This document shows, one piece after another, positions 14,251 to 25,280 of a stretch of 49,037 nucleotides of DNA. Below the pieces are notes generated by a model. The model saw only the letters and a list, made by a program, of their open reading frames with translations, did no database searches and was not told the origin of the DNA. Source of the DNA: Thermodesulfovibrio sp. N1 (lineage in GTDB: Bacteria > Nitrospirota > Thermodesulfovibrionia > Thermodesulfovibrionales > Thermodesulfovibrionaceae); the NCBI RefSeq assembly GCF_001707915.1, contig NZ_MAVV01000007.1:1-49037 (forward strand), read 5' to 3'. The position numbers and the translations under genes are program-made. Each line of letters opens with the position of its first letter. The first letter of the stretch is position 1.

Positions 14251-14673
14251 TTATTTTGTTACCATAGCTGTAAATTCCGCTTCTGTTACTACCTTATCAT
14301 CAACCTTTGCTAATCCTGCAAATTTCCATACATCGCCTCTTCTATGTAAAACATTTACTTCAAATCTGATTTGATCCCCTGGTATTATTGGTTTACGAAA
14401 TTTTACTTTTTCAATACTCATGAATAAAACTCCTGTGCCTTCTACTCCTGATTTAAAGGCAAGAACACCAGCTACTTGAGCCATTGCTTCAACTATTAAT
14501 ACTCCGGGCATTACAGGATTACCGGGGAAATGTCCCTGAAAAAAGGGTTCGTTAATGGTAACATTTTTTATACCAACTGCCTTTTCATTAGTTTGTATTT
14601 CTAAGATTCTGTCAACTAAAAGAAAGGGATATCGGTGTGGTAGAATGTTCATTATTTCTTTGATATCAATCAT
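14251..14673 (-). CDS. fabZ: 3-hydroxyacyl-ACP dehydratase FabZ
   Basis: 140 residues of the hot-dog fold. The active-site loop [14 protein letters not shown] with His48 and the following helix LIVEAMAQ with Glu62 are intact. FabZ dehydrates 3-hydroxyacyl-ACP in fatty acid elongation and competes with LpxA/LpxD for that substrate, which fits its place between lpxD and lpxA. It overlaps lpxD by 8 bp. Confidence 0.95.
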   Translation of the reverse strand: MIDIKEIMNILPHRYPFLLVDRILEIQTNEKAVGIKNVTINEPFFQGHFPGNPVMPGVLIVEAMAQVAGVLAFKSGVEGTGVLFMSIEKVKFRKPIIPGDQIRFEVNVLHRRGDVWKFAGLAKVDDKVVTEAEFTAMVTK

Positions 14674-15688
14674 TTCTCCCCTCCAGTTTTTTAATTTTTT
14701 CTTCCAATTCTTTTAATTTTTTATACATTTCAGGAAGTTTTTGAAATATGGCACTTGCTTTAAGCCATTCTCTATGAGGCATAATAGGTGTGCCTGAAAA
14801 AACTCCTTTTTGAACTTTACCTGGCATAACTCCTGATTGGGCTGTAATAATTGTTCCAGATTCAATTTCTACATGGTCAGAAATTCCAACCTGTCCTGCA
14901 AGAATGCATCCATCACCAATTTTTGAACTTCCCGCAATTCCCACCTGTGCAACGATTATACAGTGTTTTCCAATTTTTACATTGTGGGCAATTTGAACAA
15001 GATTATCTATTTTTGTTCCAGCACCTATTACAGTATTTCCAGTTGTTGCTCTGTCAATGGTCACAGATGAGCCAATTTCAACATCATCCTCAATAACAAC
15101 ACCGCCAATCTGAGGGATTTTGTTATGTTTTCCCTCATGAAAAATATAGCCAAATCCATCAGAACCAATTACTGTACCTGCGTGAATGGTTACTCTGCTT
15201 CCAATTTTTACTTTTTCTCTGATTGTTACATTGGAATAAATTACACAGTCAGAACCTATGAAACTATCCCTGCCAATAAAGGTGAAGGGATAGATAACTG
15301 TATTGTCACCTATTGTGACATTTTCATCAATGTAAACAAAGGGATAGACAGTAACATTGCTACCAATTTTAGATGTTTCCGAAACAAAGGAATTTTTGCT
15401 GATTCCTTTATGTGGATGGGGGTTAACATAAAAAATTTCAAGAAGTTTAGCAAAAACCAATTGAGGATTTTCAACGATAAGCTGAGCTTTCTGTATGTTT
15501 TCTATTTTTTCTTTCACAATAAATGCCGATGCCTTTGATTCTTTAGCTATTTCAATATGTTTTGACGATGTAATATAACTTATATCGCCTTCCTGAGCAT
15601 CCTCAAGTCCTCTTACTCCTGTAATTTCAATATGAGGATTTCCCTCAACTACAGCGTTGAAAATCTCAGCTATTTGGCTAAGTTTCAT
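14666..15688 (-). CDS. lpxD: UDP-3-O-acylglucosamine N-acyltransferase LpxD
   Basis: 340 residues. An N-terminal uridine-binding domain (to about residue 100) is followed by many hexapeptide repeats, with the catalytic-His stretch [15 protein letters not shown] and a C-terminal helix rich in Lys/Glu. LpxD adds the second 3-hydroxyacyl chain in lipid A synthesis. Its ATG overlaps the stop of ompH by 4 bp. Confidence 0.95.
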   Translation of the reverse strand: MKLSQIAEIFNAVVEGNPHIEITGVRGLEDAQEGDISYITSSKHIEIAKESKASAFIVKEKIENIQKAQLIVENPQLVFAKLLEIFYVNPHPHKGISKNSFVSETSKIGSNVTVYPFVYIDENVTIGDNTVIYPFTFIGRDSFIGSDCVIYSNVTIREKVKIGSRVTIHAGTVIGSDGFGYIFHEGKHNKIPQIGGVVIEDDVEIGSSVTIDRATTGNTVIGAGTKIDNLVQIAHNVKIGKHCIIVAQVGIAGSSKIGDGCILAGQVGISDHVEIESGTIITAQSGVMPGKVQKGVFSGTPIMPHREWLKASAIFQKLPEMYKKLKELEEKIKKLEGRND

Positions 15689-16221
15689 TTCTTCCCTTTT
15701 TGAGTTGATGTTTTCTGATTAAAAAGGGAAATGATTTTGTCTGTTACATCTATGTTGGGAGTATTGTAAATGATAAACTGTTCTGCCTTTTCTAAGATTA
15801 AGTTGTATCCTTCTTTTTGAGCAAATTCATTAATAATCTGTCTTATTTCTTTAAGCATACTCTGTGTTATTTCATTTTGTTTTTTTTGGAGTTCTACCTG
15901 ATAGTCTGCTGCTGTTCTCTGAAGGTCTCTACCTAAACGCTCAATTTCTTCTTCTTTTGATTTTCTTGCTTCTTCACTTAAAACAGATTTCTTTTTTTCA
16001 TATTCTTCCCTGAGAGTCTGAATTTTTTTCTGCTTTTCTTCTAAGGTTTTTTGTCTTGAATCAAGCAAGCTTTGAAGTTCTGAAACAGCCTTTTTACCTT
16101 CCTCTGATTCATTTAAAACTCTGTAAAGATCGACTAACCCAATTTTGACCTCTGCCTTTACAAAGGAAACAAAGGTTAAAACAAAAGCTAAGCTTAAAAA
16201 AACCGTAATAAACTTCCTCAT
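15685..16221 (-). CDS. OmpH/Skp-family periplasmic chaperone
   Basis: 178 residues with a signal peptide ([17 protein letters not shown], cleavage near VKA), then [15 protein letters not shown] and a long Lys/Glu/Gln coiled coil from about residue 50 to 130, as in Skp tentacles. Skp holds unfolded outer-membrane proteins in the periplasm before BamA inserts them, and the gene lies 20 bp after bamA. A clear AGGAGG precedes the ATG. Confidence 0.9.
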   Translation of the reverse strand: MRKFITVFLSLAFVLTFVSFVKAEVKIGLVDLYRVLNESEEGKKAVSELQSLLDSRQKTLEEKQKKIQTLREEYEKKKSVLSEEARKSKEEEIERLGRDLQRTAADYQVELQKKQNEITQSMLKEIRQIINEFAQKEGYNLILEKAEQFIIYNTPNIDVTDKIISLFNQKTSTQKGKK

Positions 16222-16241
16222 TCTAAGTCCTCCTTATTTTT

Positions 16242-18488
16242 TTAGAAGAATGAACCAAATCCAAACTCAATCTTTGATTTTGATTCTCCTTCTTTTCTGT
16301 TAAGATTTATTCCATAGTCAATTTTTAAAGGTCCAAGCGGTGAAAACCATCTAAAACCAAATCCAGTTGTATATTTAATATTTGAACCAAATTTTTCAGT
16401 TTCATCGTATCCTTTTCCTAAGTCAAAAAATATTATACCCTTTAATTTCATCTCTGCAACAATTGGGAATAGATACTCTATATTTGCTATTATAGCTCTT
16501 TTTGCACCAATTGGGTCATTTTTGCTGTCCTTTGGTCCTGCTTCACCATAACCTAATCCTCTAATTGTATCAAGTCCACCGATGTAAAATCTTTCGTAAA
16601 GGGGATATTTTTTACCAAAGAGTTTATCTGACATACCGATTCGTCCTCTTAAATGTAAGGTTGATTCTTCAAATATTGGGATATACCATCCAAGATCAAG
16701 CAAGCTTTTCCAAAAACCTGTATCTCCTCCTAAACCAGCAACAGTAAAACTCAGTGAATGTCTTCTTCCCTTTGAAGGGTCAATGTAACTGTCACGGGTA
16801 TCATTAACTATCTGAAAAGTAATAGAGCTTGTAAGTAAATTCCCTTCCATATCTTTTACTATTGTATCAGCATCTTCAGCAACATCTGAAACTTTTGTTT
16901 TTTCAATGTCATAGGTTATTGATGCAGACCAGTCTTCTCCATATCTTTTACCAAAGGTAATTGAAAGCCCATTTGCATCCCTTGTATAGTTAACATACTC
17001 TCTTTTTTGTCTGTAAAGGTTGAAACCAAAAAGAAGAGGTTTATCAAGAAACCAGGGGTCTCTAAAAGCTATTGTATAGTAAGAACTTTTCCCACCAAGC
17101 TCTCCTCTTAAAGTTAAAGAATATCCCCTACCAAAGAGATTTGTTTGTGTTACATCTACCATTCCTATGAGATTGTCTATAGAACTGTAACCACCACCTA
17201 TTGTTAAAAAGCCTGTTGGTTTTTCTTTAACATTAACATCAAGGTCAACAGTTTTTTTATCGGCATCGGGTTTTTGATTTATATCAACTGTTTCAAAATA
17301 CTGAAGGTCCTCCAGTCTCCTTTTACTTTTCTGAATCTTACTTGCAGAGTAATCTTCACCTTCGTCAACTCTTACTTCTCTTCTTATAACTTTGTCAATT
17401 GTTTTAACATTTCCAGAGATGTTTACCCTTCCAATGGTAAATTTTTCTCCCTGTCTTATGTTATAGACTACATCTACTGTTAATTTTTCTTCATTAGGAA
17501 TAACATCTGGCATTACAGATGCAAGGGCATAACCTCTATCAGAATAATAGGAAACTATTGCTTCAATGTCCTTTCTCATTTTTCCTTTGCTAAAAACCTC
17601 TCCCGCTTTAACTTTTATAAGTCCCTTTATTTCTGTTTCTTCCTTTTTATCCTTAATCCCTTCAAGTTTTAAAGATGAAATTTTAAATTGCGGACCCTCT
17701 GATATTGGAATTATAATGGTCATTGATTTTTTATCCTGTGAAAATTCAAGTTTTGGTTCACCAATTGAAACCTTTAAGTATCCATTGTCATGGTATAAAT
17801 CTTTAATTTTTTCAAGATCCTGAAGCATTTCATATTTTTTATAAAATCCACTGCCTGTAATAAAGGAATAAAACTTCCTTTCAGTAGTTGCCATGACCTT
17901 TTTAATTTTCCTGCTTGACAGGGCTTTATTGCCTTCAAATTTGATCTCTTTTATTTTTACTCTGTTGTTTTCTTCAATTACATAGGTTAATTCAACTTCT
18001 TCTTCTGTTTTTTTCTTCAATACAGGTACAATTTTTGCAAAATAATAGCCTTCACTTTCATAGAAGGCTTTTAATCTTAAAGCATTATCATTGATTAGTG
18101 TTACATCTGCAATTGCACCAGGTACAATTGTCACAACTTCCTTTAACTTGTCCTCATCATATTTCTTGTTTCCTTCAAAACTAACTTTTACAATTGTAGG
18201 TTTTTCTTTAACTGTATAGATTACTTTTACACCACCTTCAAAGGGTTCTATATCAACCTTTACGTCTTCGAAATAACCCATTTTATATATTGATTTTATA
18301 TCTTCTGAAATTTTCTCCTGAGATATTTCTTCACCAAGTTTAATGGAGATTTTATTTTTGACTGCTGCAGGCTCAATTCTTTTAATTCCCTTTATTTCAA
18401 TACCTGTTATCTTTGGCAGTTCCTGAGAATAAATTGTAATTGGTGCAAAAAGAAAAAAAATTAAAATTATCAAGAAAAATCTTTTCAT
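16242..18488 (-). CDS. bamA: Outer-membrane assembly factor BamA
   Basis: 748 residues: signal peptide (MKRFFLIILIFFLFAPITIYS), five POTRA domains to about residue 400 (first one LPKITGIEIKGIKRIEPAAV), then a 16-strand Omp85 barrel with GGLDTIRGLGYGEAGP, the conserved loop 6 VRGF-like motif, and a C-terminal GFGSFF. BamA inserts barrel proteins into the outer membrane. The frame stays open upstream, but the ATG at 18488 has GAGGTG before it and starts directly with the signal peptide, so the 28 extra residues are left out. Confidence 0.95.
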   Translation of the reverse strand: MKRFFLIILIFFLFAPITIYSQELPKITGIEIKGIKRIEPAAVKNKISIKLGEEISQEKISEDIKSIYKMGYFEDVKVDIEPFEGGVKVIYTVKEKPTIVKVSFEGNKKYDEDKLKEVVTIVPGAIADVTLINDNALRLKAFYESEGYYFAKIVPVLKKKTEEEVELTYVIEENNRVKIKEIKFEGNKALSSRKIKKVMATTERKFYSFITGSGFYKKYEMLQDLEKIKDLYHDNGYLKVSIGEPKLEFSQDKKSMTIIIPISEGPQFKISSLKLEGIKDKKEETEIKGLIKVKAGEVFSKGKMRKDIEAIVSYYSDRGYALASVMPDVIPNEEKLTVDVVYNIRQGEKFTIGRVNISGNVKTIDKVIRREVRVDEGEDYSASKIQKSKRRLEDLQYFETVDINQKPDADKKTVDLDVNVKEKPTGFLTIGGGYSSIDNLIGMVDVTQTNLFGRGYSLTLRGELGGKSSYYTIAFRDPWFLDKPLLFGFNLYRQKREYVNYTRDANGLSITFGKRYGEDWSASITYDIEKTKVSDVAEDADTIVKDMEGNLLTSSITFQIVNDTRDSYIDPSKGRRHSLSFTVAGLGGDTGFWKSLLDLGWYIPIFEESTLHLRGRIGMSDKLFGKKYPLYERFYIGGLDTIRGLGYGEAGPKDSKNDPIGAKRAIIANIEYLFPIVAEMKLKGIIFFDLGKGYDETEKFGSNIKYTTGFGFRWFSPLGPLKIDYGINLNRKEGESKSKIEFGFGSFF

Positions 18489-18522
18489 AAAGCACCTCTT
18501 AATGTAAAAGTTTTTAAGTATA

Positions 18523-19902
18523 TCACAATATTTTATAAAATTGAAATACTTCAAAAAGTCTTTGATGAACAATGGCTTTTATGTCTTCAAGGGCTTCTTC
18601 TGTTTCTGCTTCAAAGCGTAAAACTAAAACAGGTTGCGTATTTGATGCTCTAAGTAATGCCCATCCCTTTGGAAAATTAATCCTTACTCCATCAATTGTC
18701 ACACATTCGTATTTATTGAAATGCTCTTTAAATTTTTCAACAACAATAAATTTTTTGTCATCGGGACAATTTATTCTTATTTCGGGGCTAAAGTGACAAC
18801 TTTTGATACCTTCAAGTAATTTGCTTAATCCATAAGGTTTAAAGTTTTTTTTCATAATCTCAACAAGTCTTAAAGAAGCATATATTGCATCGTCATATCC
18901 AAAGTATCGGTCATTAAAAAATATGTGTCCACTCATCTCTCCTGCAAGTAGAGCATTCTCTTCCTTCATTTTCTTTTTTATTAATGAATGTCCTGTCTTC
19001 CACATAATGGGTATACCACCCATATTTTTTATTTCTTCATACATAATTTGGGAACATTTTACTTCACCTATTATCTTTGCCTGAGGATTTTTTGATAAAA
19101 GCTCCCTTGCAAATATGACCATTAATTGATCTCCCCATACGACATTGCCATTTTCATCAATTACACCAAGTCTGTCTGCATCACCATCATAACCTATACC
19201 AATTTGGGCTTTTTCTTTTAAAACAGTGTCTCTTAAAATTTGAATGTTTTCAGGAACAACAGGATCGGGATGATGATTAGGAAATCTTCCATCGGGTTCG
19301 CTGAAAAGTTCTATTACTTCTGCACCGAGTTTTTTAAAAATCTCTGGAGCAACAAGTCCCGCAGTGCCATTACCAGAATCAATAACTAACTTTATTCCTT
19401 CAAAGGAAGGAAATTGATTTATCATGAAATTTTTATAGTCTTCTATTATGTCATAGGTTTCCACAGTACCCTTTTTTTCATTAGTTATAAAGTCCTTATC
19501 AAGGATAATTTTTCTTAAAAGTTTGATTTTTTCTCCAAAAATCGTTTCTTTTCCGATGCTTAATTTAAATCCATTATATTCTAATGGATTGTGACTTCCT
19601 GTAATCATTATTCCGCCATCTAAAGGAAGCCTAAAAAGAGAAAAATATTGTAGTGGTGTAGGGCACATTCCTAAGTCAATTACATTAACTCCGCTTTCTG
19701 TAATGCCTTTTATGAGGGATCTTTTTAATCTTTCAGAGTGCAGTCTTGCATCCATTCCAATAGAGAGTTTTTCAGGTTCTTTACCTGTGTCTTTTTTTAT
19801 CAAAGAAATAAAGGCTTTACCGACTAAATAAGCAGTCTCATCGGTAAGGTCTTTTCCATAAATACCTCTTATATCATATTCCCTGAATATCTGATCTTCC
19901 AT
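18523..19902 (-). CDS. Phosphomannomutase/phosphoglucomutase
   Basis: 459 residues of the alpha-D-phosphohexomutase family. The phosphoserine loop is ITGSHNPLEYNG, the metal loop DGDADRLG and the sugar-binding loop GEMSGHIFF are intact, with the usual C-terminal RASNTQPVLVLRFEA. It converts mannose-6-phosphate to mannose-1-phosphate (AlgC/ManB type, often also glucose phosphates). Its start lies 29 bp inside manC, so the two are coupled and together make GDP-mannose. AGAGGAT precedes the ATG. Confidence 0.9.
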   Translation of the reverse strand: MEDQIFREYDIRGIYGKDLTDETAYLVGKAFISLIKKDTGKEPEKLSIGMDARLHSERLKRSLIKGITESGVNVIDLGMCPTPLQYFSLFRLPLDGGIMITGSHNPLEYNGFKLSIGKETIFGEKIKLLRKIILDKDFITNEKKGTVETYDIIEDYKNFMINQFPSFEGIKLVIDSGNGTAGLVAPEIFKKLGAEVIELFSEPDGRFPNHHPDPVVPENIQILRDTVLKEKAQIGIGYDGDADRLGVIDENGNVVWGDQLMVIFARELLSKNPQAKIIGEVKCSQIMYEEIKNMGGIPIMWKTGHSLIKKKMKEENALLAGEMSGHIFFNDRYFGYDDAIYASLRLVEIMKKNFKPYGLSKLLEGIKSCHFSPEIRINCPDDKKFIVVEKFKEHFNKYECVTIDGVRINFPKGWALLRASNTQPVLVLRFEAETEEALEDIKAIVHQRLFEVFQFYKIL

Positions 19903-21304
19903 AAATATCCTCTAATCTCTTTATATCATCTTCTTCCACATATTCTCCAACCTGAACTTCTATAATTTCAAGAGGAATCTTTCCCGGATTTTCAAGTCTG
20001 TGAAGAGTGCTTTTGGGAACATAAACAGATTCATTTTCATGAACAAAATGTTCATTCTGCCCGATTAAAACCTTTGCTGTTCCCTTTACAACTACCCAGT
20101 GTTCAGACCTATGATGATGCATCTGTAAAGACAGGGATGCTCCTGGATTTACTGTTATTCTTTTGATTTTATATCTTAAGCCTCTTTCAAGTAAGGTAAA
20201 ACTACCCCACGGTCTGTATACAGTTGTATGTTCTTCTACCTCAGGATAGGATTTTTCCGATAATATATTTACAATATCTTTTACTTTCTGACACTCACCC
20301 TTTTTAGCAATAAGTAAAGCATCATCTGTCTCAACTATTATTAGGTCTTCAACTCCTAAGGTGGCAATTAATCTTTTGTTACCTAATATTAGGGTTGATT
20401 TTGTCGATATATTTATTGTTTCTGCTATCTTGGCATTGTTGTCTTTGTCTTTTGGTAAAACTTCATATAGACTTTCCCATGAACCAATATCAGACCAGAA
20501 AATTTCAAGGGGAAGTAAAACACCTCTCTTTGTTTTCTCCATTACCGCATAGTCTATTGATATATCTGGTAAATCTTTAAAATTTCTTAAAACTTGCTCA
20601 TAGGGCTTTTCAAATATTTCTGCCAAAGGAGGAATATATTCTTTAAACTCTGCAATTAATTGGTCAGCAGTGAAGGCAAACATTCCTGAATTCCAATAAT
20701 AACGACCATCTTCAATGTACTTTTTTGCTGTTTCTATGTCTGGTTTTTCTACAAACTGTTCTATTTCGTAGAAATTTTTGTTTTCTCCGTCGGGATTATT
20801 AACTTTAATATAGCCAAAGCCTGTCTCTGGCCTTGTTGGTTTTATTCCAAAGGTAACAATAAATCCCTCCTTAGCAATCTTTTCTGATTCATTAACATAA
20901 TTTATAAATTTTTCAGCAGGGTCAATTAAATGGTCAGAGGGACTTACAAAGAAAACTTCATCAGAGGGAACTCCTTTTTGTAATGCCTTTTTTATTGCAA
21001 GGGCTATTGCTGGAGCTGTGTTTCTCTGGACTGGTTCAAGAATTACTTCTGTTTTTATTGATTCTCTTAATTTTTTCTTTATTTCTTCTATTTGCCCATA
21101 AACATAAAATTTATATTTTTCATTGGTTATAATTAAAATTTCTCCATCGGGAAATAAAGAAAATCTCCTAATAGTTTTCTGGAAAAAACTTTCTGCCTCA
21201 CTGTTGTCTTTTGCAGGAATTTTTAAAAACTGTTTTGGGAAATTTTTTCGGGAAAGAGGCCAAAGCCTTGTTCCTGAACCTCCTGCTAATACTATGAATT
21301 TCAT
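19874..21304 (-). CDS. manC: Mannose-1-phosphate guanylyltransferase (ManC type, with cupin domain)
   Basis: 476 residues. The N-terminal nucleotidyltransferase domain carries LAGGSGTRLWPLSR (residues 6-19) and FVEKPD; the C-terminal cupin domain (from about 355) carries PWGSFTLLERG and MHHHRSEHWVVVKGTA as in bifunctional AlgA/ManC proteins, so phosphomannose isomerase activity is possible too. Product GDP-mannose feeds polysaccharide or LPS synthesis. It lies 3 bp after ribE. Confidence 0.92.
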   Translation of the reverse strand: MKFIVLAGGSGTRLWPLSRKNFPKQFLKIPAKDNSEAESFFQKTIRRFSLFPDGEILIITNEKYKFYVYGQIEEIKKKLRESIKTEVILEPVQRNTAPAIALAIKKALQKGVPSDEVFFVSPSDHLIDPAEKFINYVNESEKIAKEGFIVTFGIKPTRPETGFGYIKVNNPDGENKNFYEIEQFVEKPDIETAKKYIEDGRYYWNSGMFAFTADQLIAEFKEYIPPLAEIFEKPYEQVLRNFKDLPDISIDYAVMEKTKRGVLLPLEIFWSDIGSWESLYEVLPKDKDNNAKIAETINISTKSTLILGNKRLIATLGVEDLIIVETDDALLIAKKGECQKVKDIVNILSEKSYPEVEEHTTVYRPWGSFTLLERGLRYKIKRITVNPGASLSLQMHHHRSEHWVVVKGTAKVLIGQNEHFVHENESVYVPKSTLHRLENPGKIPLEIIEVQVGEYVEEDDIKRLEDIYGRSDIQGI

Positions 21305-21307
21305 TTT

Positions 21308-21964
21308 TTACTCCTTAATAAATCCATAATCCTTTAATTTTGTTATAAGGCGATCCTGCCTGATAGAAGTTGCCTGATTTACAAATTTTTCAACATACTT
21401 AGCTATGATATCTGTTTCAAGGTTTACTTTATCTCCCACTTTTTTAAACCCTATTGTGGTCATTTTAGCTGTATGGGGAATAATTACTACAGTAAAAGAG
21501 GATGAATAAAGGTCTACTATTGTGAGGCTAATTCCATCAATGGCAATAGAGCCCTTTGGAATACAGTATCTGAGAATTTCATCTTTGGCTTCGATTTCTA
21601 TTTTTAAATAATCGCCAATATTTTCAATTTTCTTAATAATCCCTGTGTCTTCTACATGTCCACTTACAAGATGTCCGCCCAGTTTCGTGTTTAAGGTTAA
21701 AGCAGGTTCAAGATTTACATAATCTCCCTTTTTTAATTCTCCAAGGGTGGTTTTTTTTAGTGTTTCAAAGGAAACATCAAAAGATAAAATATTTTTGTTT
21801 CTGTCCATTTCAGAAACTGTAAGGCATACTCCGTTGATGGATATGCTGTCTCCGAGGTTTGCTTCATTAATAACTTTATTTGAAAATACATTTAATCTTG
21901 CACCCTGTGCAATTTTTTGAATCTCTGCTATTTTGCCAAGTTCAACTATTATTCCTGTAAACAT
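21308..21964 (-). CDS. ribE: Riboflavin synthase alpha subunit
   Basis: 218 residues with two tandem lumazine-binding repeats: the first starts MFTGIIVELGKI and the second near HLVSGHVEDTG. Motifs SINGVCLTV and SIAIDGISLTI mark equal positions in the two halves. It dismutates 6,7-dimethyl-8-ribityllumazine to riboflavin. No other rib gene is nearby. One base separates it from lepB. Confidence 0.93.
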   Translation of the reverse strand: MFTGIIVELGKIAEIQKIAQGARLNVFSNKVINEANLGDSISINGVCLTVSEMDRNKNILSFDVSFETLKKTTLGELKKGDYVNLEPALTLNTKLGGHLVSGHVEDTGIIKKIENIGDYLKIEIEAKDEILRYCIPKGSIAIDGISLTIVDLYSSSFTVVIIPHTAKMTTIGFKKVGDKVNLETDIIAKYVEKFVNQATSIRQDRLITKLKDYGFIKE

Positions 21965-21965
21965 C

Positions 21966-22571
21966 TTATTTTATAATTTTACCAATTCTTTCAATTCTTG
22001 GCTTACTATTTTCACTATCCCATGACCAATATATAATTAGAGCTTTACCTTTCACATCTTTGAGATCAACAAATCCCCAGAATCTGCTATCATAGCTTTG
22101 GTCTCTGTTATCACCCAGAACAAAAAGTTTTCCCTTTGGGACCTTTAATGGACCAAAATTGTCTCTTAGATCAAGTTCTCTTGGATGTATAAATGAATCA
22201 GAATATCTGGCATAGGGTTCTTTAAGTTCAACTCCGTTAACATAAATTTTTTTATCTCTTCCTTCAACAATATCTCCTTCTACAGCAATAACTCGTTTTA
22301 TAAAGTCCCTATCAGGATCTTCAGGATATTTAAAAACTATTATGTCTCCCCTTTTAGGCTTATCAAAAACAAGAATTTTTTTATCCATCAGCGGAGGATT
22401 TACTCCATAAATAAACTTTGTTACAAGAAGATGATCTCCTATCAATAATGTTGGAATCATCGAACCAGAAGGTATTTTAAAGGCTTGAATGATATAGGCT
22501 CTTATAAAGAGGGCAATTAGAATAGCAATGCCAATGCTTTTTATGTAATCTAAAATTTTTTTACTTGTCAA
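21966..22571 (-). CDS. lepB: Signal peptidase I
   Basis: 201 residues. One N-terminal membrane helix (IGIAILIALFIRAYI), then PSGSMIPTLLIGDHLLV with the catalytic Ser, DFIKRVIAVEGD with the catalytic Lys, and GDNRDQSYDSRFWG. It removes signal peptides of exported proteins such as BamA and OmpH in the same run. The start is TTG at 22571, supported by GGGAGG six bases upstream. Confidence 0.93.
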   Translation of the reverse strand: MTSKKILDYIKSIGIAILIALFIRAYIIQAFKIPSGSMIPTLLIGDHLLVTKFIYGVNPPLMDKKILVFDKPKRGDIIVFKYPEDPDRDFIKRVIAVEGDIVEGRDKKIYVNGVELKEPYARYSDSFIHPRELDLRDNFGPLKVPKGKLFVLGDNRDQSYDSRFWGFVDLKDVKGKALIIYWSWDSENSKPRIERIGKIIK

Positions 22572-22582
22572 TTTTTTCCTCC

Positions 22583-24367
22583 CTATTCAACTTTGAGTAC
22601 TGAGAGAAATGCTTCCTGTGGTATTTCAACTTTACCAATTTGTTTCATTCTTTTTTTACCTTCCTTTTGTTTTTCAAGCAGTTTTTTCTTTCTTGTTACA
22701 TCACCTCCATAACATTTTGCAAGAACATTTTTTCTTAGTGGTGCAATGCTTTCTCGAGCAATTATTTTACCACCAATAGCAGCCTGAATAACTACTTCAA
22801 AAAGCTGTCTTGGAATGACTTCCCTAAGTTTTTGCGCAATTGCTCGTCCTCTATAGTAGGCTTTTTCCTTATGAACAATTACAGAGAGAGCATCAACTTT
22901 TTCACCGTTTATAAGAATATCTAGTTTTACAAGATCACTTGGTCTGTAACCTAAAAGTTCATAATCCATAGATGCATATCCCTTTGAAAGAGATTTTAAT
23001 TTATCATAAAAATCCCATAATATCTCATTTAATGGAATTTCATAGACAAGAAGTATCCTATCCTTTGTTATATAGGAAAACTCTTTCTGAATACCCCGCC
23101 TTTCCTGACAGAGTTTCAAAATATCTCCTACAAAGTTTTCAGGAACAATTATAGAAACTTTCATATAGGGTTCTTCAATTGCTTCAAAAACCTTTGGCAT
23201 TTTGCTTGGATTTTCTATTAAGTAAGCTTCTCCATTTTTTTCTATGATTTTGTAACGAACTGTTGGTGCAGTACTTATTAAAGATAAATTAAATTCTCTT
23301 TCAAGTCTCTCCTTGATTATCTCCATATGCAGTAGTCCCAAAAAACCACATCTAAAGCCAAAACCTAAAGCAGCTGATGTTTCTGGTTCAAAGAAAAAGG
23401 ATGAATCATTAAGTCGGAGTTTTTCTAAAGCAGTCTTAAGTTCTTCATATTGATGGGTTTCTGTTGGATAAAGTCCACAAAAAACCATAGGTTTGACTTC
23501 TCTAAATCCTGGTAGAGGCTCTGAAGAAGGATTTACTGCCTCTGTAACTGTATCTCCAATTTTTGTATCTGCAATGTTTTTTATTCCAGCTACAACAAAA
23601 CCAACTTCTCCTGCTGAGAGTTTCTCAATATCTTTTGGATAGGGGGTAAGAATGCCAAGTCTCTGCACCTCATATTCTTTTCCTGTGGCAAACAATTTTA
23701 TTTTCATTCCGGTTTTTAAATTTCCATCAAAAACCCTCACAAGAATTATAACTCCTAAATAATTGTCAAACCATGAATCAAAAATCATTGCTCTTAGTGG
23801 TGCATTGGGATTACCTTTTGGAGGTGGAATTTTTTTAATAACTGCCTCAAGAATCTCTTTAGTGCCTATCCCCTCCTTTGCAGATGCAAGAATTGCCTCT
23901 TTAGAGTCAATTCCTAAAATATCTTCAATTTGTTGTTTAACTCTTTCAGAGTCTGCCTGAGGTAGGTCAATTTTATTTATAACCGGTATTATCTCATGAT
24001 TGTGGTCTATTGCTAAATAGGCATTAGCCACTGTTTGTGCTTCTACTCCCTGAGTAGCATCAACAACAAGAAGGCTTCCTTCGCAGCATGCTAAAGAACG
24101 GGATACTTCATAGGAAAAATCAACATGTCCTGGTGTATCGATTAAATTTAAAATATAGTTTTCTCCATCTTCTGCTTTGTACTGTAGTCTTACTGCATGA
24201 GCTTTGATGGTTATACCTCTTTCTCTTTCAAGATCCATTGAATCAAGAATCTGTCCCATCTTTCCAGCAAGATTGACTGCACCTGTGAATTCGAGAAGTC
24301 TATCTGCAAGGGTTGATTTTCCGTGATCTATATGGGCAATTATTGAAAAATTTCTGATATTTTTCAT
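22583..24367 (-). CDS. lepA: Elongation factor 4 (LepA)
   Basis: 594 residues, full length. G1 [15 protein letters not shown]3 DTPGHVDF and G4 NKIDLP are present, followed by EF-G-like domains and the LepA-specific C-terminus ([20 protein letters not shown]). A GTPase acting on ribosomes, linked to ribosome assembly and stress. lepA-lepB is a classic pairing. It overlaps the ROK kinase gene by 4 bp. Confidence 0.96.
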   Translation of the reverse strand: MKNIRNFSIIAHIDHGKSTLADRLLEFTGAVNLAGKMGQILDSMDLERERGITIKAHAVRLQYKAEDGENYILNLIDTPGHVDFSYEVSRSLACCEGSLLVVDATQGVEAQTVANAYLAIDHNHEIIPVINKIDLPQADSERVKQQIEDILGIDSKEAILASAKEGIGTKEILEAVIKKIPPPKGNPNAPLRAMIFDSWFDNYLGVIILVRVFDGNLKTGMKIKLFATGKEYEVQRLGILTPYPKDIEKLSAGEVGFVVAGIKNIADTKIGDTVTEAVNPSSEPLPGFREVKPMVFCGLYPTETHQYEELKTALEKLRLNDSSFFFEPETSAALGFGFRCGFLGLLHMEIIKERLEREFNLSLISTAPTVRYKIIEKNGEAYLIENPSKMPKVFEAIEEPYMKVSIIVPENFVGDILKLCQERRGIQKEFSYITKDRILLVYEIPLNEILWDFYDKLKSLSKGYASMDYELLGYRPSDLVKLDILINGEKVDALSVIVHKEKAYYRGRAIAQKLREVIPRQLFEVVIQAAIGGKIIARESIAPLRKNVLAKCYGGDVTRKKKLLEKQKEGKKRMKQIGKVEIPQEAFLSVLKVE

Positions 24368-25272
24368 TGATTTCTGAGCAAAAAGACAGCTCCTAAAACT
24401 CCTGCAGAATCTATGCGTTGAGACTGAACAATCTCAACTGTTTCAGACAATCCCTTTAAGGCTCTTTTTTTAGCTTCATTTATAGCTGTTTCAATATAAA
24501 TGTTTTTTGCTCTTGAAAGTCCCCCTGTTAAAATTATTTTATCAGGAGCAAAAATATTGATCAGATTTGCTATCCCCGCGCCAAGAGCCTTTCCTGCATT
24601 TTTTAAAACCTGTCTGGAAAGATTGTCGCCATCTAATGCTAATTTGTAAACATCTTCTGAGGAGATTTTATAAAAATTACCTTCATAAAGTTGTTTAGCC
24701 TGGCTATGTTCTCCATCTTCAATTTTTTCAATCAATGTTTCTTTTATTGCCTTTGCAGATGCGTACATCTCAAGGCATCCGCTGTTACCACAACTGCATA
24801 ATTTCCCCTGATATTCAATGCTCATATGTCCAACTTCCATAGGAAATTTAATAAGTCTTTGACCTTCATAAAGTCCTCCACCAATTCCTGTCCCAAGAGT
24901 AAGCAATATGAATCTACGAATTCCTAAACCTTCTCCAAAATGGGCTTCACCTATTGTAGATACTTTAGCATCATTTTCTACTTTTATAGGGACATTAAAT
25001 TTTTCTCTAAAAATAGAGGCGATTGGTACTTTATTTAATGATGGAATATTTGGAGATTCAATTACAGTCCCTTCGGAATTTACCAAACCTGCAACTCCGA
25101 CTCCTATACCAGTAATATAATGTTGATTAAAAAGACTCTGAATTTCCTCAATTAATGAATTCAAAACATTATTACCTGTGGGAAATTTGCAAAGGGTTAT
25201 AATTTTATAATCCTCTGAAATTAACCCGATTTTCGTGTTTGTGCCTCCTATATCAATTCCAAGATAATACAT
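24364..25272 (-). CDS. ROK-family sugar kinase (glucokinase-like)
   Basis: 302 residues. ATP-binding [13 protein letters not shown] near the N-terminus, [18 protein letters not shown] with the catalytic Asp, and the ROK zinc motif [10 protein letters not shown]. It probably phosphorylates glucose or a related hexose. It is the first gene of the long minus-strand run. A perfect -10 box lies eight bases before the ATG with no Shine-Dalgarno. Confidence 0.87.
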   Translation of the reverse strand: MYYLGIDIGGTNTKIGLISEDYKIITLCKFPTGNNVLNSLIEEIQSLFNQHYITGIGVGVAGLVNSEGTVIESPNIPSLNKVPIASIFREKFNVPIKVENDAKVSTIGEAHFGEGLGIRRFILLTLGTGIGGGLYEGQRLIKFPMEVGHMSIEYQGKLCSCGNSGCLEMYASAKAIKETLIEKIEDGEHSQAKQLYEGNFYKISSEDVYKLALDGDNLSRQVLKNAGKALGAGIANLINIFAPDKIILTGGLSRAKNIYIETAINEAKKRALKGLSETVEIVQSQRIDSAGVLGAVFLLRNQ

Positions 25273-25280
25273 AGAAAAAT

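Noticed and set aside
15125-15538. 137-codon plus-strand frame inside lpxD
   Set aside because: Antisense shadow caused by the regular hexapeptide-repeat codon pattern of lpxD.
18489-18572. BamA start at 18572
   Set aside because: The extra 28 residues would precede the signal peptide, while ATG 18488 has a good ribosome site.
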